The notes: generated by a model not told the origin, from the sequence alone. A stretch of 38,894 bases of DNA from Synergistaceae bacterium (GCA_031257775.1 JAIROA010000040.1:1-38894), one strand, 5' to 3'. Shown: positions 17,059 through 28,807, counted from the stretch's first letter. Made by a program: numbers and translations.

Positions 17059-18774
17059 ATGAAGAAGGGTTTGATCGTTCTTGCAGTTATCGTAGTGTTG
17101 CTTGTTGGCTGGCAGATTTCAAAAAGCCAAAACGCAGAGCAGGCCGAACCGCCCGCGACGCAGGTCGCGGAATCGCAGGCGACGGATTCGCAGGATACCG
17201 CGGCGGAAGATGGGAAACCCGTGTACGGCGGCGTTCTCAGGTGGCACGAGGTGGCGAACCCGCCGAAACTTGACGTTCACATGGCTACAGACACCACATC
17301 CGCGCGCGTTATCTACTGTATCTTCGAGAACCTTGTCACCAATAGCCTTGACGGCCAAAACGTCATCCCGCAGCTCGCCGAGAGCTGGAGCGCGTCCGAG
17401 GACGGGCTTACCTGGACCTTCAGCCTGCGGAAGGGCGTCCGTTTCCACAAGGAGACCGAGGGCGGCAAGCCGACAGAAAACGGCGGGCGGGAAGTTACCG
17501 CCGAGGACTGGAAGTGGACGTTTGAGCGCATGATCCGCGACAATTCGCCCCGCGCTTATTTCGTCGACTGCATCGCTGGCTACGATGAGATGGCCGATGG
17601 CAACGCGGAAGAGTGGTCAGGAATCAGGGCAGTCGACGACTACACTCTTGAGTTTACCCTCAAACAGCCGTTTTCGCCGTTTCTCACGGTGCTTTCCTAC
17701 AACTCGTTCGGCGTCGTCCCGAAAGAAGACGTTGAAAAGTGGGGCGCTGACTTCAACTTCCATCCTGTGGGGACCGGCCCGTTTGTGTTCGAGGAGTGGG
17801 TGCAGGATCAGCGCGTCACCCTCAAGAAAAACCCGGAATATTGGGGAAAGGATGAGGACGGCAATCAGCTTCCGTACCTCGATGGCTGGGAGCTGGTCGT
17901 GATACCGGACGGCACGGTCGCGTGGGAGGAGTTCAAGAAGGGCAATATCGACATCATGCGCGACGTGCCGGACAATCTCGTGAGCGACGCGCGCAGCCTT
18001 CTTGGCGATAAAATGCTTGACGGCCCTCAGCCAGGAACGTATTACTTCGGCTTCAACATGCAGAAGGAGCCGTTCAAGAGCAATAAAGCGCTTCGGCACG
18101 CCTTGAACTACGCGGTGGACCGCGAGAGGATAAACGATCTCGTCCTTGAGGGCCTCTGGTTCCCGGCGAAAGGCATACTGCCTCCCTCCATGCCCGGTTA
18201 CAACCCGAACCTGGAGAGCTACTCCTATGACCCGGAAAAGGCAAAGGAGCTTTTGACGGAGGCCGGATTCCCTGACGGCTTCGAGACGACGCTGCAGGTC
18301 AACCAGAACGTCAGGCATAGGGCAATCGCTGAGGCTGTGCAGGCTCAGGTCGCGGAACTCGGCATAAAGCTCAACGTCCAGATGGTGGACTGGGGCGTTC
18401 ACCTCGACACGCTGGATCGCGGCGAGTACGACGGCATGTACCGAATGGGCTGGGTCGTGGATTACCTTGACCCCGATAACTTCCTCTACGTCAACCTGCA
18501 CTCCAGCAATTTCGGGGCAAAGGGCAACTACTCGTTCTACAGCAATCCGGAGGCGGACAAGCTGATGGAAGAGGGGCGTACCGAGACTGATCCTGCCAAG
18601 CGCGTGGAGATATACCAGAAGGCTGAACAGACTATAGTCGACGACGCTCCGTGGCTCTTCCTGTTCTACTACTACAACAACATAGCGACGCAGAAGTGGG
18701 TAAACGGCGCAACCCTGCCGGCGTTCGGCAACTATACAGCCAGGATGGATAACGTCTGGATGGCCGAGAAGTAG
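17059..18774 (+). CDS. Peptide/dipeptide ABC transporter substrate-binding protein (family 5)
   Basis: 'DGLTWTFSLRKGVRFH', 'NYAVDRERINDLVLEGLWFPAKGILPPSMPGYNPNL', 'LLTEAGFPDGFETTLQ'. Confidence 0.95.
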   Translation: MKKGLIVLAVIVVLLVGWQISKSQNAEQAEPPATQVAESQATDSQDTAAEDGKPVYGGVLRWHEVANPPKLDVHMATDTTSARVIYCIFENLVTNSLDGQNVIPQLAESWSASEDGLTWTFSLRKGVRFHKETEGGKPTENGGREVTAEDWKWTFERMIRDNSPRAYFVDCIAGYDEMADGNAEEWSGIRAVDDYTLEFTLKQPFSPFLTVLSYNSFGVVPKEDVEKWGADFNFHPVGTGPFVFEEWVQDQRVTLKKNPEYWGKDEDGNQLPYLDGWELVVIPDGTVAWEEFKKGNIDIMRDVPDNLVSDARSLLGDKMLDGPQPGTYYFGFNMQKEPFKSNKALRHALNYAVDRERINDLVLEGLWFPAKGILPPSMPGYNPNLESYSYDPEKAKELLTEAGFPDGFETTLQVNQNVRHRAIAEAVQAQVAELGIKLNVQMVDWGVHLDTLDRGEYDGMYRMGWVVDYLDPDNFLYVNLHSSNFGAKGNYSFYSNPEADKLMEEGRTETDPAKRVEIYQKAEQTIVDDAPWLFLFYYYNNIATQKWVNGATLPAFGNYTARMDNVWMAEK

Positions 18775-18781
18775 GTTTGGC

Positions 18782-19717
18782 ATGTTCTCTCACGTCGTAA
18801 GAAAACTGCTGCAATCTATTCCGGTCGTTTGGGGAGTCGTGACCGCGGTCTTCATACTGATGGCTGTCGTCCCCGGAGACCCGGCGCGCCTTATGGCCGG
18901 TCAGCGAGGCGATCCTGCGACGATTGAGAGGATCAGGCATGATCTGGGGCTCGACCTCCCTATCATGAAGCAATACACTAAGTTCGTCGGCGAGCTTCTT
19001 CACGGCGATCTTGGCATGTCGTATCGTAACAATGAGCGCGTCGCCTCCGCGATAAAGACGCGCTTTATCGCCACAATCAGGCTTACCATGTGGGCGATGC
19101 TCATCGCGGTCGCCATAGGCCTCACGACCGGCATAATATCGGCGGCGAAGCCCAACTCCGCCTTTGACTACAGCGCTATGTTCGTAGCCATTTCGGGCGT
19201 AAGCGCTCCGGTTTTCTGGGTCGGGCTTCTGCTGCTCCTGGTGTTCGCGTATAACCTGAACTGGATTCCCGGCATTGGCGCCGGGGACGGAAGCTGGAAG
19301 TACCTCGTGCTTCCGGCAGTGACGCTGGGAGTGAGGCCGGCGGCGATTATCGCCCGCCTCACCAGATCCTGTATGCTGGAGGTCATGAGCCAGGATTATA
19401 TCCGCACGGCACGGGCAAAGGGCGTCAAGGAGAGTACGGTCGTTATCGGACATGCCCTTAAAAACGCCATGATACCGGTCGTCACGATCATAGGCACGTC
19501 TGTCTCGGATCTTTTGTCCGGCGCCGTTCTGACGGAGAGCATTTTCGCGTGGCCCGGCCTGGGGCGTCTTGCGGTGGAAGCCCTCGTCAACAGGGATTTT
19601 CCAATGATACGTGGAGTCGTGATAGTGATGGCTCTTACATTTCTCGTGGCGAATCTTTTAGTGGACATATCGTACGGTTTCTTTGACCCGCGGGTGCGCT
19701 ACGAGGGGGAGAGTTGA
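18782..19717 (+). CDS. Dipeptide ABC transporter permease (DppB type)
   Basis: 'KLLQSIPVVWGVVTAVFILMAVVPGDPARLMAGQ...DLGLDLPIMKQYTKFVGELLHGDLGMSY'. Confidence 0.95.
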   Translation: MFSHVVRKLLQSIPVVWGVVTAVFILMAVVPGDPARLMAGQRGDPATIERIRHDLGLDLPIMKQYTKFVGELLHGDLGMSYRNNERVASAIKTRFIATIRLTMWAMLIAVAIGLTTGIISAAKPNSAFDYSAMFVAISGVSAPVFWVGLLLLLVFAYNLNWIPGIGAGDGSWKYLVLPAVTLGVRPAAIIARLTRSCMLEVMSQDYIRTARAKGVKESTVVIGHALKNAMIPVVTIIGTSVSDLLSGAVLTESIFAWPGLGRLAVEALVNRDFPMIRGVVIVMALTFLVANLLVDISYGFFDPRVRYEGES

Positions 19718-20631
19718 TCCCCATGACAGCCAATAAAGCCGTCACGGCGCAGATCCGCGCCGAAGCCGGGGAGAGCCTCCTTAAGGAAGCGTGGATCCGG
19801 TTCCGGCGCAACAAGCTGGCCATGATAGGGCTCGTCATGACGATCTCAATAATATTGGCCGCGATATTCGCGGGGGTGCTCGCGCCGTATGACCCAAAGG
19901 CTCAGCTCGCTTTTACCGTGGATCCGGCGCTCAAGCTCGCCGCGCCTTCCGCGCGGCATCCTATGGGCAACGACCTATACGGGCGCGACATATTGAGCCG
20001 CGTGCTTTACGGCGCGCGCATATCGCTTGAGATAGGCATATTCGCCACGCTCGTCACTATCATCATAGGGGTGCCGCTCGGAGCCATAGCGGGGTATATG
20101 GGAGGAATATGGGACGACCTGATATCGTGGCTCGTCAACGTGATATTTGCCTTCCCGTTCATACTGTTCGTCCTGGCGGTCGTCTCGGTTTTCCGGAACC
20201 CGAGCCTCTATCTGGTGTTCGTTGCGATAGGCTTAGTCAACTGGGTCGCTCTCTGCAGGATAACGCGCGGCCAGTTCATAGCGTTGCGGGGAAGCGAGTT
20301 CGTCGAGGCGGCCCGCGCGCTGGGCCTTCCGACTGGGAGGATCGTGTTCCGCCACATACTGCCCAATGCGATAGCACCGATAATAGTGCAGGCCACGCTT
20401 GGGATGGGCGGGATCATCACGCTGGAGGCCGGGCTTGCGTATCTTGGTTTCGGCGCCCAGCCGCCGACCCCTTCGTGGGGGCTGATGATATCGGAAGGGC
20501 AGCAGTACCTTGCCAGAGGGCAGTGGTGGTGGTCGATGTTCCCCGGAATCGCGATCATGTATACGGTCCTCGCCTTCAACTTCCTCGGCGACGGCCTGCG
20601 CGACGCGCTTGACGTGCGTCAGAAGAGGTAA
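19714..20631 (+). CDS. Dipeptide ABC transporter permease (DppC type)
   Basis: '[27 protein letters not shown]', '[16 protein letters not shown]'; overlaps the DppB gene by 4 nt. Confidence 0.95.
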   Translation: MIPMTANKAVTAQIRAEAGESLLKEAWIRFRRNKLAMIGLVMTISIILAAIFAGVLAPYDPKAQLAFTVDPALKLAAPSARHPMGNDLYGRDILSRVLYGARISLEIGIFATLVTIIIGVPLGAIAGYMGGIWDDLISWLVNVIFAFPFILFVLAVVSVFRNPSLYLVFVAIGLVNWVALCRITRGQFIALRGSEFVEAARALGLPTGRIVFRHILPNAIAPIIVQATLGMGGIITLEAGLAYLGFGAQPPTPSWGLMISEGQQYLARGQWWWSMFPGIAIMYTVLAFNFLGDGLRDALDVRQKR

Positions 20632-20635
20632 TGGC

Positions 20636-21590
20636 ATGCCGCTTTTAGAGATTAAGGATCTCAGCACCGTATTCGACACGGACAGGGGAATCGCTAGGGC
20701 TGTGGACGGCGTGTCGTTTTCCATTGAACCTGGAGAAACGCTGGGAGTGGTAGGGGAGTCTGGATGCGGAAAGAGCGTCACGGCGCTCTCCGTCATGCGC
20801 CTCTTGCAGAAACCGACCGGGCGCGTGGAAGGCGGCGAGATATTCATGGAGGGCCGCAGCCTTCTTGGCCTTTCCGAGCCGGAGATGCGCAAGATAAGGG
20901 GCAACAGTATATCCATGATATTCCAGGAGCCCATGACGAGCCTGAACCCTGTCTATACCGTGTGCAGCCAGATATCGGAGCCGCTGATACTCCACCAGGC
21001 GCTCGGCAAGCGCGAGGCCCGGCTGAGGGCGATAGAGATGCTCGACACCGTGGGCATACCGAACGCGAAGTCCCGCATAGACGAGTACCCCCATCAGTTT
21101 TCCGGCGGCCAGCGTCAGAGGATAATGATAGCGATGGCACTGGCCTGCAAACCGGCGCTTCTGATAGCGGACGAGCCGACGACGGCGCTTGACGTAACCG
21201 TGCAGGCTCAGATACTGGATCTCATGAATGAGCTTAAGGCTGAATTTGGCTCCGCCGTAATGCTCATAACGCACTCTCTGGGCGTCGTCGCGGAGACTGC
21301 CCAGCGCGTCGTCGTCATGTACGCCGCGAAGGTCGTGGAGGAAGCCTCCGTGCGCGCGCTTTTCGGGAATCCCATGCATCCGTATACTAGAGGGCTTCTG
21401 ACATCAATACCGAGGATGGATAGCGACGTCAAAAGGCTTCCTGTCATACCAGGGATCGTCCCGAGCCCGTTTAATTTTCCAAGCGGCTGCAGATTTTGCG
21501 ACCGCTGCGGCGAGCGAATAGGCAAATGCGCCGATCAAGCGCCGCCGCTATTCGGCATAGGAGACGCCCACACGGTGCGATGCTGGCTTT

Positions 21591-21619
<29 letters not shown>
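20636..21619 (+). CDS. Oligo/dipeptide ABC transporter ATP-binding protein (DppD type)
   Basis: '[18 protein letters not shown]', '[34 protein letters not shown]', C-terminal CxxxC...C region; true start MPLLEIKDL at 20636. Confidence 0.95.
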
Positions 21620-22598
<979 letters not shown>

Positions 22599-22636
22599 CC
22601 CGAAGCAGCCTGGAACGCCCAAAATTGGCATTAAAA

Positions 22637-22673
22637 AAACCGCAGGATTGTTTCCCTGCGGTTTGCCTTTTTT
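22637..22673. terminator. Bidirectional intrinsic terminator between convergent dppF-type and lrp-type genes
   Basis: AAACCGCAGG-attgtttc-CCTGCGGTTT hairpin with A-tract upstream and TGCCTTTTTT downstream. Confidence 0.88.
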
Positions 22674-23148
22674 AGTCAGTCATGCTTACGCGCGGCGGAT
22701 GCACGATGCGGCGTTTCGCGGAGCTGGGCAGGACTATGCTCGTCATGAGCTTGCCGTAGCGCGACAGATCTGACAGCAGTTCCTCCAGAAATTCAAGCGA
22801 GGGTACCTGAATCTCCAGCATGAAATCGCTGGTCCCGGTGAGCGACCAGCATGACAGGATCTCAGGTATGCTGGTCAGCGACTCGTTTATGATCTGCTCG
22901 CTCCCTGGGTTCGCGGCCAGGTTTATTATCGCGGACAGTGTATAGCCGACCTTGCGGGGATTGACAACAGCGCTGTACCCGGTGATGATCCCCTCGTCCT
23001 CCATCCGCTTCACCCGTTCGATGACCGCGGTTGGCGAAAGGTTCACCATTTCGGCTAGCTGCTTGAACGAAACGCGCCCATTTTTCTGAAGCTCGTCCAG
23101 TATCTTCCATCCTATTTCGTCAACGCTGCGCAATTCCTTATCCGACAT
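22672..23148 (-). CDS. Lrp/AsnC family transcriptional regulator
   Basis: 'DEIGWKILDELQKNGRVSFKQLAEMVNLSPTAVIERVKRMEDEGIITGYSAVVNPRKVG'. Confidence 0.95.
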   Translation of the reverse strand: MSDKELRSVDEIGWKILDELQKNGRVSFKQLAEMVNLSPTAVIERVKRMEDEGIITGYSAVVNPRKVGYTLSAIINLAANPGSEQIINESLTSIPEILSCWSLTGTSDFMLEIQVPSLEFLEELLSDLSRYGKLMTSIVLPSSAKRRIVHPPRVSMTD

Positions 23149-23264
23149 GTTTTCACCTCATCCTTATTCTATTATAGAAAAATGTTATAAAAAGAGCAGC
23201 CCGATCCCAGCCGGCTGGCAAGGCAAAGGGCTGCTATATTATTGTTTAGCGTAACACGAAACGT

Positions 23265-23316
23265 TGAGGTTTTTATACGGATCAACTTGTTTTGAACAAG
23301 CTGATTTGCAATTAAA
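23265..23316 (+). repeat. Dispersed hairpin repeat, copy 4 (diverged)
   Basis: GAGGTTTTTATACGG-ATCAACTTGTT-ttg-AACAAGCTGAT-TTGCAATTAAAA; stem retained with different sequence; contains the adh stop codon. Confidence 0.65.
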
Positions 23317-24466
23317 ACGCTTCTTTGTAGAGCGCCAGCAAATCCTCTTCAGTGACGTCCCGCGGGTTGCCGGGGGTGCAGACGTCCCTTATCGCGGCTG
23401 CCGCAAGCGCTGACAGATCCTCTTTTTTCACGCCCAGCTCGTGCAGTTTCTCCGGCACGCCTACGTCGATCGAAAGCTGGCGGACAGCGGCTACCGTGGC
23501 TTTCTGGGCTTCCTCAAGAGACATGTCGTCAATCCCCGGGACGCGCATTGCCCGCCCGATGTCGCGGAATTTCTCGCCGCATGCCGGGGCGTTGAACGCC
23601 ATGACGTATGGGAGAAGAAGGGCGTTCGCGACTCCGTGCGGAATATCGTAAAATCCGCCGAGCGGATGCCCCATGCCGTGGACGGCGCCTAGCCCGACGT
23701 TCGAATAGCCCATGCCGGCGATGTATTGCCCGAGGGCCATCTGCTCCGCGGCCTTGCCGTCATTTTCAAGAACGGACGCGCGGAGGTTTGCCGCGATAAG
23801 CTCGATGGATTTCAGCTCCACCATGTCGGAGAGTTCCCACGCGCCCTTTGTGAGGTAGCCCTCTATCGCGTGGGTGAGCGCGTCCATCCCGGTAGCGGCC
23901 TTGAGGCCTTTCGGCATGGATTCCATCATCTCTGAGTCGACTATCGCCAAGATCGGGATGTCATGCGGGTCTACGCAGACGAACTTGCGGCGGTTCTCCA
24001 CGTCGGTGATGACGTAGTTGATGGTGACTTCCGCAGCCGTTCCGGCAGTGGTCGGGATCGCGATCAACGGGACGCCCCTTTTTTCTGTCGGCGCGACGCC
24101 TTCAAGGGAGAGGACATCGGCGTACTCCCTGTTGTTGGAGATGATGCTGATGGCTTTGCCTGTGTCGATCGATGAGCCTCCGCCTACCGCTACGATGCAC
24201 TCCGCCGCCGAGTTCCTGAACGCCTTCACGCCGGCCTTTACGTTGTCGACTGTCGGGTTTTGCTTGATGTCGTCGAAGATCTCGTATTTTATTCCGGCTT
24301 CCTTCAGCACGTCCTCGACCTTAGTAGCGACCTTGAACTTGATGAGATCCTTGTCAGTCACGAGAAGGACCTTTTTGAAACCTCTGCTCCGAAGCTCTCC
24401 GGGGAGAACCGAAATAGCTCCCGCGCCAAAATACGACATCTCATTAAGCACAATGCGATTTGCCAT
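23312..24466 (-). CDS. Iron-containing alcohol dehydrogenase (FucO/lactaldehyde reductase-like)
   Basis: 'GGGSSIDTGKAISII', 'PTTAGTAAEVT', 'GMDALTHAIEGYLTKGAW', 'GAVHGMGHPLGGFYDIPHGVANALLLPYVM'; start at MANRIVLN with RBS GGAGGG. Confidence 0.95.
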   Translation of the reverse strand: MANRIVLNEMSYFGAGAISVLPGELRSRGFKKVLLVTDKDLIKFKVATKVEDVLKEAGIKYEIFDDIKQNPTVDNVKAGVKAFRNSAAECIVAVGGGSSIDTGKAISIISNNREYADVLSLEGVAPTEKRGVPLIAIPTTAGTAAEVTINYVITDVENRRKFVCVDPHDIPILAIVDSEMMESMPKGLKAATGMDALTHAIEGYLTKGAWELSDMVELKSIELIAANLRASVLENDGKAAEQMALGQYIAGMGYSNVGLGAVHGMGHPLGGFYDIPHGVANALLLPYVMAFNAPACGEKFRDIGRAMRVPGIDDMSLEEAQKATVAAVRQLSIDVGVPEKLHELGVKKEDLSALAAAAIRDVCTPGNPRDVTEEDLLALYKEAF

Positions 24467-24583
24467 CTGACATCCCTCCATAGATTTTGATAGGTAAGCG
24501 ATGGTTATATTAAAACTCAAATATCAATAAAATTCAAGCGGCAAACTTCTATATATAATTCTAAACCGGCGCGTCGGGATATT

Positions 24584-25336
24584 TCAGCGCGTCCGCCGCC
24601 TGTCTGGCACAACGACTCCGCCGTGATAGCAGATGAAGCGATCCGCGTTCAATCCCGCGAGTTTTTTCGCGGATGCTTTTGCCTCTTGGACGTTCATGGC
24701 GTAACTCGGGTTTGCCAGCCGCAGCCTGCCGTTTATAGCCACTAGGGCGTCTCCGGTCACGACAGTCCTGTGCGCTCTTACGTAAAGCGAGATATGCCCC
24801 GGCATGTGTCCGGGCGTCGCCACTATCTCAGTCCCGCCGCACCAAGGGAACGAGTCTCCATCACGGACAGCGATGTCGACCTTGACGGGCCTTAGCGCCT
24901 CCAGCGAATCCTGAAAAAACTTCGCTTCCGGACGCAGATGCTCCGGCAAGGTGTCATACACAGCCTCTGAATGGGCGAGCCTCAGATTTTTCTTTTCCTT
25001 TTCAATGTACGGGGCATCCAGCTCCGAGGCGATGACGCGTATGCGCGGATACTTTTCTGTCAGCTCGAAAAGACCTCCGCAGTGGTCGTAATCATGGTGG
25101 GTGATGATGACGGACGTTATCTTGGGCAGGGGGCAGCCAGCCATGTCCGAGGCTTCCTCCAGCTTACGCAGGAAGCCGGGGTAGCCGCAGTCTATTAAAA
25201 TTTTTTCGCCGAGGCCGTCCCCGCACGCCAGCACGGCAGGGAAAATGGCGTTTTCCTCCCCGCCGTCATCGATGAAAGGGATTTTTAGGATGAGGATATC
25301 CCCGATATTTTTTGAGCTGTTTGATCTGTCCGTCAT
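24584..25336 (-). CDS. MBL-fold metallohydrolase
   Basis: 'ITHHDYDHCGG' (HxHxDH-type motif, first His region ITHHDYDH), 'TPGHMPGHISLYV', 'TGDAL'. Confidence 0.88.
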   Translation of the reverse strand: MTDRSNSSKNIGDILILKIPFIDDGGEENAIFPAVLACGDGLGEKILIDCGYPGFLRKLEEASDMAGCPLPKITSVIITHHDYDHCGGLFELTEKYPRIRVIASELDAPYIEKEKKNLRLAHSEAVYDTLPEHLRPEAKFFQDSLEALRPVKVDIAVRDGDSFPWCGGTEIVATPGHMPGHISLYVRAHRTVVTGDALVAINGRLRLANPSYAMNVQEAKASAKKLAGLNADRFICYHGGVVVPDRRRTR

Positions 25337-25531
25337 GTCATCCTCTTTTTCAAAATATCATGCACCTTTGCCACGAACGCCCGTTTTAAAGCAACGCATT
25401 ATTGCGCATAAATGCATTAAACATTATATAATAGCATCATGTAAAGAACGCGACTATATATCTATACGCGGTAAAGAGCCCATTAGCCTGGCAAGTGTAG
25501 AGTTTTGCCGCGTGGATAAGGGGAGACGGGA

Positions 25532-26095
25532 ATGGGACCCAAAAAAATCGTTCGCAGGTTCTGGGGTGATATAGATGCCAGGAGGTGGGATAATCTCGCC
25601 GCCTACTTTTACAAGAAGGCACGGATTGAACTGCCGAACACCGGCGAGCGTTTCGACGCCTTGGGATTCCGCGATCTCAACAGCAACTGTCCCGGCTATT
25701 GGCACGTCGAAATCGAAAAAATCATCCGTTCCGGACGGTTTGTCATATCAGTCGTTAAGGTAGCTAACAACGCGTCATCTTTCCACGCCACGTCGTTTTT
25801 CACGTTCAGGGGGAAAAAAATCCTCTCCCTGCTCGAATATTGGGGAGAGGACGGCAGGTTTTACCGCCGTCACGTGAAAAACGTCCCAGAGATGACTGAA
25901 GCCGCGAGCGCCCTGCCCGCTGACGGGAGCCAAGATATCGACAAGGTACAGCCCAGCCTGCCTAACCAGGCTCACGAAGCCCGTCAGGATAGTAAACCTC
26001 GCCAAATCCATAAAGAAGCTGATATCGTCACGATGCCGAAGACAGTCAAAAAATCGGCATGGACTCGCTTGTTTTTCCCTGACGACGCCGTGTGA
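25532..26095 (+). CDS. NTF2/SnoaL-like small protein with charged C-terminal extension
   Basis: 'VRRFWGDIDARRWDNLAAYFYKKARIELPNTGERF...FFTFRGKKILSLLEYWGEDGRFYRRHV' resembles SnoaL-like folds. Confidence 0.55.
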   Translation: MGPKKIVRRFWGDIDARRWDNLAAYFYKKARIELPNTGERFDALGFRDLNSNCPGYWHVEIEKIIRSGRFVISVVKVANNASSFHATSFFTFRGKKILSLLEYWGEDGRFYRRHVKNVPEMTEAASALPADGSQDIDKVQPSLPNQAHEARQDSKPRQIHKEADIVTMPKTVKKSAWTRLFFPDDAV

Positions 26096-26165
26096 TATGC
26101 CTCCTTTGCAGCACTTCTTGCAGCGTCGGGATTCTGGATTTCCTCGAAAGAGTTAATCTCGCACG

Positions 26166-26660
26166 TTATTTTTTTATATCCTCGACGGCACCGCCGGTAA
26201 TTTCGAGCAGCTCGCCGGGGGATATGGGGAATACGTCGCGGTGGCTTCCGGCTGCCGACCAGACTATGGCGTATTGAAAGAGGTCGCGGTCAAGCAGCGC
26301 CCTTGGCTGTGCCGGGTATCCGACAGGAGGGACGCCGCCAGGCTCGAAGCCTGAGAATTCCCGTATGGCCTCCGCCGTTCCCATGCGGACTTTGCGCGCG
26401 CCCGTGATTTCCTTTATCTTCTTGTCGTTGACTCTGTTCGTGCCGGACATCAGAGCTAGCACCCACTCTTCCCCAGAGTCGGTCTCCGCCAGAAAAAGAA
26501 GGCTCTTTAAAATTTCTCCCGGCGGGGCGCCGATTTCCTTGGACGCGTCATCCACCGTAAAGATGGTTTCTTTGGTGTGAATCACCTCGCTCTCGCATGA
26601 GACGCTTTTGAGAAACGCCCGCACCCTCTCCACTGGGTCGGCAATCTGAGTCAGATCCAT
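26166..26660 (-). CDS. YbaK/EbsC-type aminoacyl-tRNA deacylase
   Basis: 'DPVERVRAFLKSVSCESEVIHT', 'GAPPGEILKSLLFLAE', 'GTNRVNDKKIKEITGARKVRMGTAEAIREFSGFEPGGVPPVGY'. Confidence 0.9.
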   Translation of the reverse strand: MDLTQIADPVERVRAFLKSVSCESEVIHTKETIFTVDDASKEIGAPPGEILKSLLFLAETDSGEEWVLALMSGTNRVNDKKIKEITGARKVRMGTAEAIREFSGFEPGGVPPVGYPAQPRALLDRDLFQYAIVWSAAGSHRDVFPISPGELLEITGGAVEDIKK

Positions 26661-26716
26661 TCCTGAACCCCCTTTTGTATAATTCTTTATCATTCATCTA
26701 TGTCTTCTGTAAAACG

Positions 26717-28807
26717 TCAGTCCTTCCATAACATCCTGTATACCTCTATGTTTCGGAGGACGGCTTTGACGTAGCCCCGGGTTTCCGCGTATCCGATATC
26801 CTCCACCCATTCCGCCATGTCCGATATCGGCTCGGCGCTCCACCTGGCGACGGGCGTCCCGCCTGCGTTGTACGCGGCAAGGGCGCGTGGCGCGTCTTTG
26901 AACCTTGCGAAGAGGCCTGCTAAGTGATTGGCGCCGAGCAGCACGTTACCGCTTACGCTCCTGTAGGAGTCCGCGTCCATGTCTAGCTTCTTCGCTTCCG
27001 CGCGGGCCGTGCCTGGCATGAGCTGCATAAGGCCGTAAGCGCCGGCGGAGCTTGTCACGTCCGGCTCATATAAACTTTCCTGTCTCATAACGCCCCATAT
27101 TATAGCCGATTCGATGCCGGTCCGCCTGGATGCCTCCCTTACCTCCTGCTCGAACGCTTTCGGGAAGTAGGATTTCAATATTTCCGACGAGGCGTACTCG
27201 TCTGCCGGAATTGCCCTCTGGATAGCGCCAAAGCCCCTTGCCGCCGATGAATAGTCCCCTTCCCAGAGAGCGAGGCTTGCGGAGCGGTAAAGGCTTGGAA
27301 TATTTACCTTGCCCACTTGCCCTATATCGCCGGACGATGCCGGCGCCTCTCCGGCAAGCCTCGCGTATGTGACGAAGCCCCACTCCTCAAGCATGTCGCA
27401 GCTTTTATAGCCAGCCGGCACGTCCGCGCTTATGACGCCGCCCATCGGGTCAGCGAGGAATGTATGATATTCCGCCGGGTACCACTCGGCCAGGTTGCGC
27501 TTTGCCGTTTCCGATGCCACAGGGCTTCCGATTTTCTCAAGCGCCCGCGATTGCCAGTACAGGAGCCTCGATGCCAGCTCTCTGTTCCTTATGTCGCGGG
27601 AAAAACCGTTTGACCACTCTTCGTAGGCGGCATTGTAGTTTTTAGCCTTCCAGTGCTTCCATCCGCTCTCCCATCGCGCCGTGGCGGCCTGGTTCGTGCC
27701 GGCGAATTTTGAGTATAGCTCTTCCCGCGCATCGGACGCCGTTTTCCCCTCGCCGAGGCGGATCAAGCCGACGAGCGCGTCCGCCGCCAAGTCTGGGAAG
27801 CCCGTCCTTGCCGAGGTTTTGCGCAAAACATCCAGCACCTCTTTCGTCAGGCCCCGGCTGGCAAGGGCGCTCAGGCGCTGCACGGATCTTTGGGGGAATT
27901 CGTCGCCGGAAAGGGCTATGCCGGACCAAAGGGAGAGGGCAAGCCGGTTTTTCTTCTCGCGGTACGCTGCGTAAGCGTGGTAATAGCGCGCGGCTTCCCC
28001 ATAAACGACGTCTTGAGAGGCCATCTCGAAACGGGACATGGCCGATCCGTATTTTTTATTCAGGTAATCGCTGTAGCCCAAGGCATAATCCGCGGCTGAC
28101 GAGCTTCCTCGCGGAAGCGCCGCGCAGAAGGCAAGGGCCTTCGCGTTCGACGGGGAAGCGGCCAAAAGCTCCGCCGCCTCGTCGGCGTTTACCCCCTTTG
28201 TCTCTATCAGCTGGGCCAGGGCGCTAACCCTCCGCTTTTTGTCGGGGGAGAACTCGAGCATTCTGCGGAACCACTCTTCCGATTCGTCCGTGATCGCGAG
28301 GTCGCGCGAGAGCCTTGCGAGCGCGAAGGCAAGGTAATATTTAAGAGGCCCGGGAGACGCGTTCCACAGCGTCCAAGCGTTTTCGTAAGCCTCGCCCTTC
28401 CTTCCGGTGCGCTCCTGCCCAAGCACGAGCAGCATTCCCGCGTAAGGGCGCAGTTCCTGAGGAAAACCGGCGTCCCCGCTATTCAGCATGTCCTCGAGGA
28501 TCGTCACGCCGTCCGCGTATCGCCCCTGAAGCCAGAGAGCGTTTAAGTAAAGGGATCGATCCCGCGAGGAGATCTGAGGCGCGTCCGCAGAAGAAGCGCC
28601 CCTGTAAATGGAGTCCATGAGGCCCCAGTCGCGCTTCCAGAAAGCACTCCGCATCGGCGCCCCGTCGTCCGCGGACGATGAATGCGGGGCTATGAAGAAA
28701 AAAATCAGCAAAATCAGAAAAAACAGCCGCCGGCTGATGCCGGAAAGAGGGAATATGTCATGGTAAAATTCTTTATGGGATGTTTTGGAAAAGCCCAATA
28801 TAGCCAT
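26717..28807 (-). CDS. Soluble lytic murein transglycosylase (Slt-type)
   Basis: C-terminal SLT domain 'IIWGVMRQESLYEPDVTSSAGAYGLMQLMPGTARAEA...GANHLAGLFARFKDAPRALAAYNAGGTPVARW'; long helical N-terminal domain. Confidence 0.92.
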   Translation of the reverse strand: MAILGFSKTSHKEFYHDIFPLSGISRRLFFLILLIFFFIAPHSSSADDGAPMRSAFWKRDWGLMDSIYRGASSADAPQISSRDRSLYLNALWLQGRYADGVTILEDMLNSGDAGFPQELRPYAGMLLVLGQERTGRKGEAYENAWTLWNASPGPLKYYLAFALARLSRDLAITDESEEWFRRMLEFSPDKKRRVSALAQLIETKGVNADEAAELLAASPSNAKALAFCAALPRGSSSAADYALGYSDYLNKKYGSAMSRFEMASQDVVYGEAARYYHAYAAYREKKNRLALSLWSGIALSGDEFPQRSVQRLSALASRGLTKEVLDVLRKTSARTGFPDLAADALVGLIRLGEGKTASDAREELYSKFAGTNQAATARWESGWKHWKAKNYNAAYEEWSNGFSRDIRNRELASRLLYWQSRALEKIGSPVASETAKRNLAEWYPAEYHTFLADPMGGVISADVPAGYKSCDMLEEWGFVTYARLAGEAPASSGDIGQVGKVNIPSLYRSASLALWEGDYSSAARGFGAIQRAIPADEYASSEILKSYFPKAFEQEVREASRRTGIESAIIWGVMRQESLYEPDVTSSAGAYGLMQLMPGTARAEAKKLDMDADSYRSVSGNVLLGANHLAGLFARFKDAPRALAAYNAGGTPVARWSAEPISDMAEWVEDIGYAETRGYVKAVLRNIEVYRMLWKD

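Noticed and set aside
17617-18783. 388-aa antisense ORF opposite the peptide-binding protein gene
   Set aside because: No recognisable domain; lies wholly opposite a well-supported CDS; expected from GC-rich codon bias. Same reasoning for 1336-2286 (+), 2585-3493 (+), 14006-14980 (-), 18632-19453 (-), 20645-21379 (-) and similar shadows.
20510-20635. N-terminal extension of the DppD-type ORF
   Set aside because: Overlaps the DppC gene; the conserved protein starts at MPLLEIKDL (20636).
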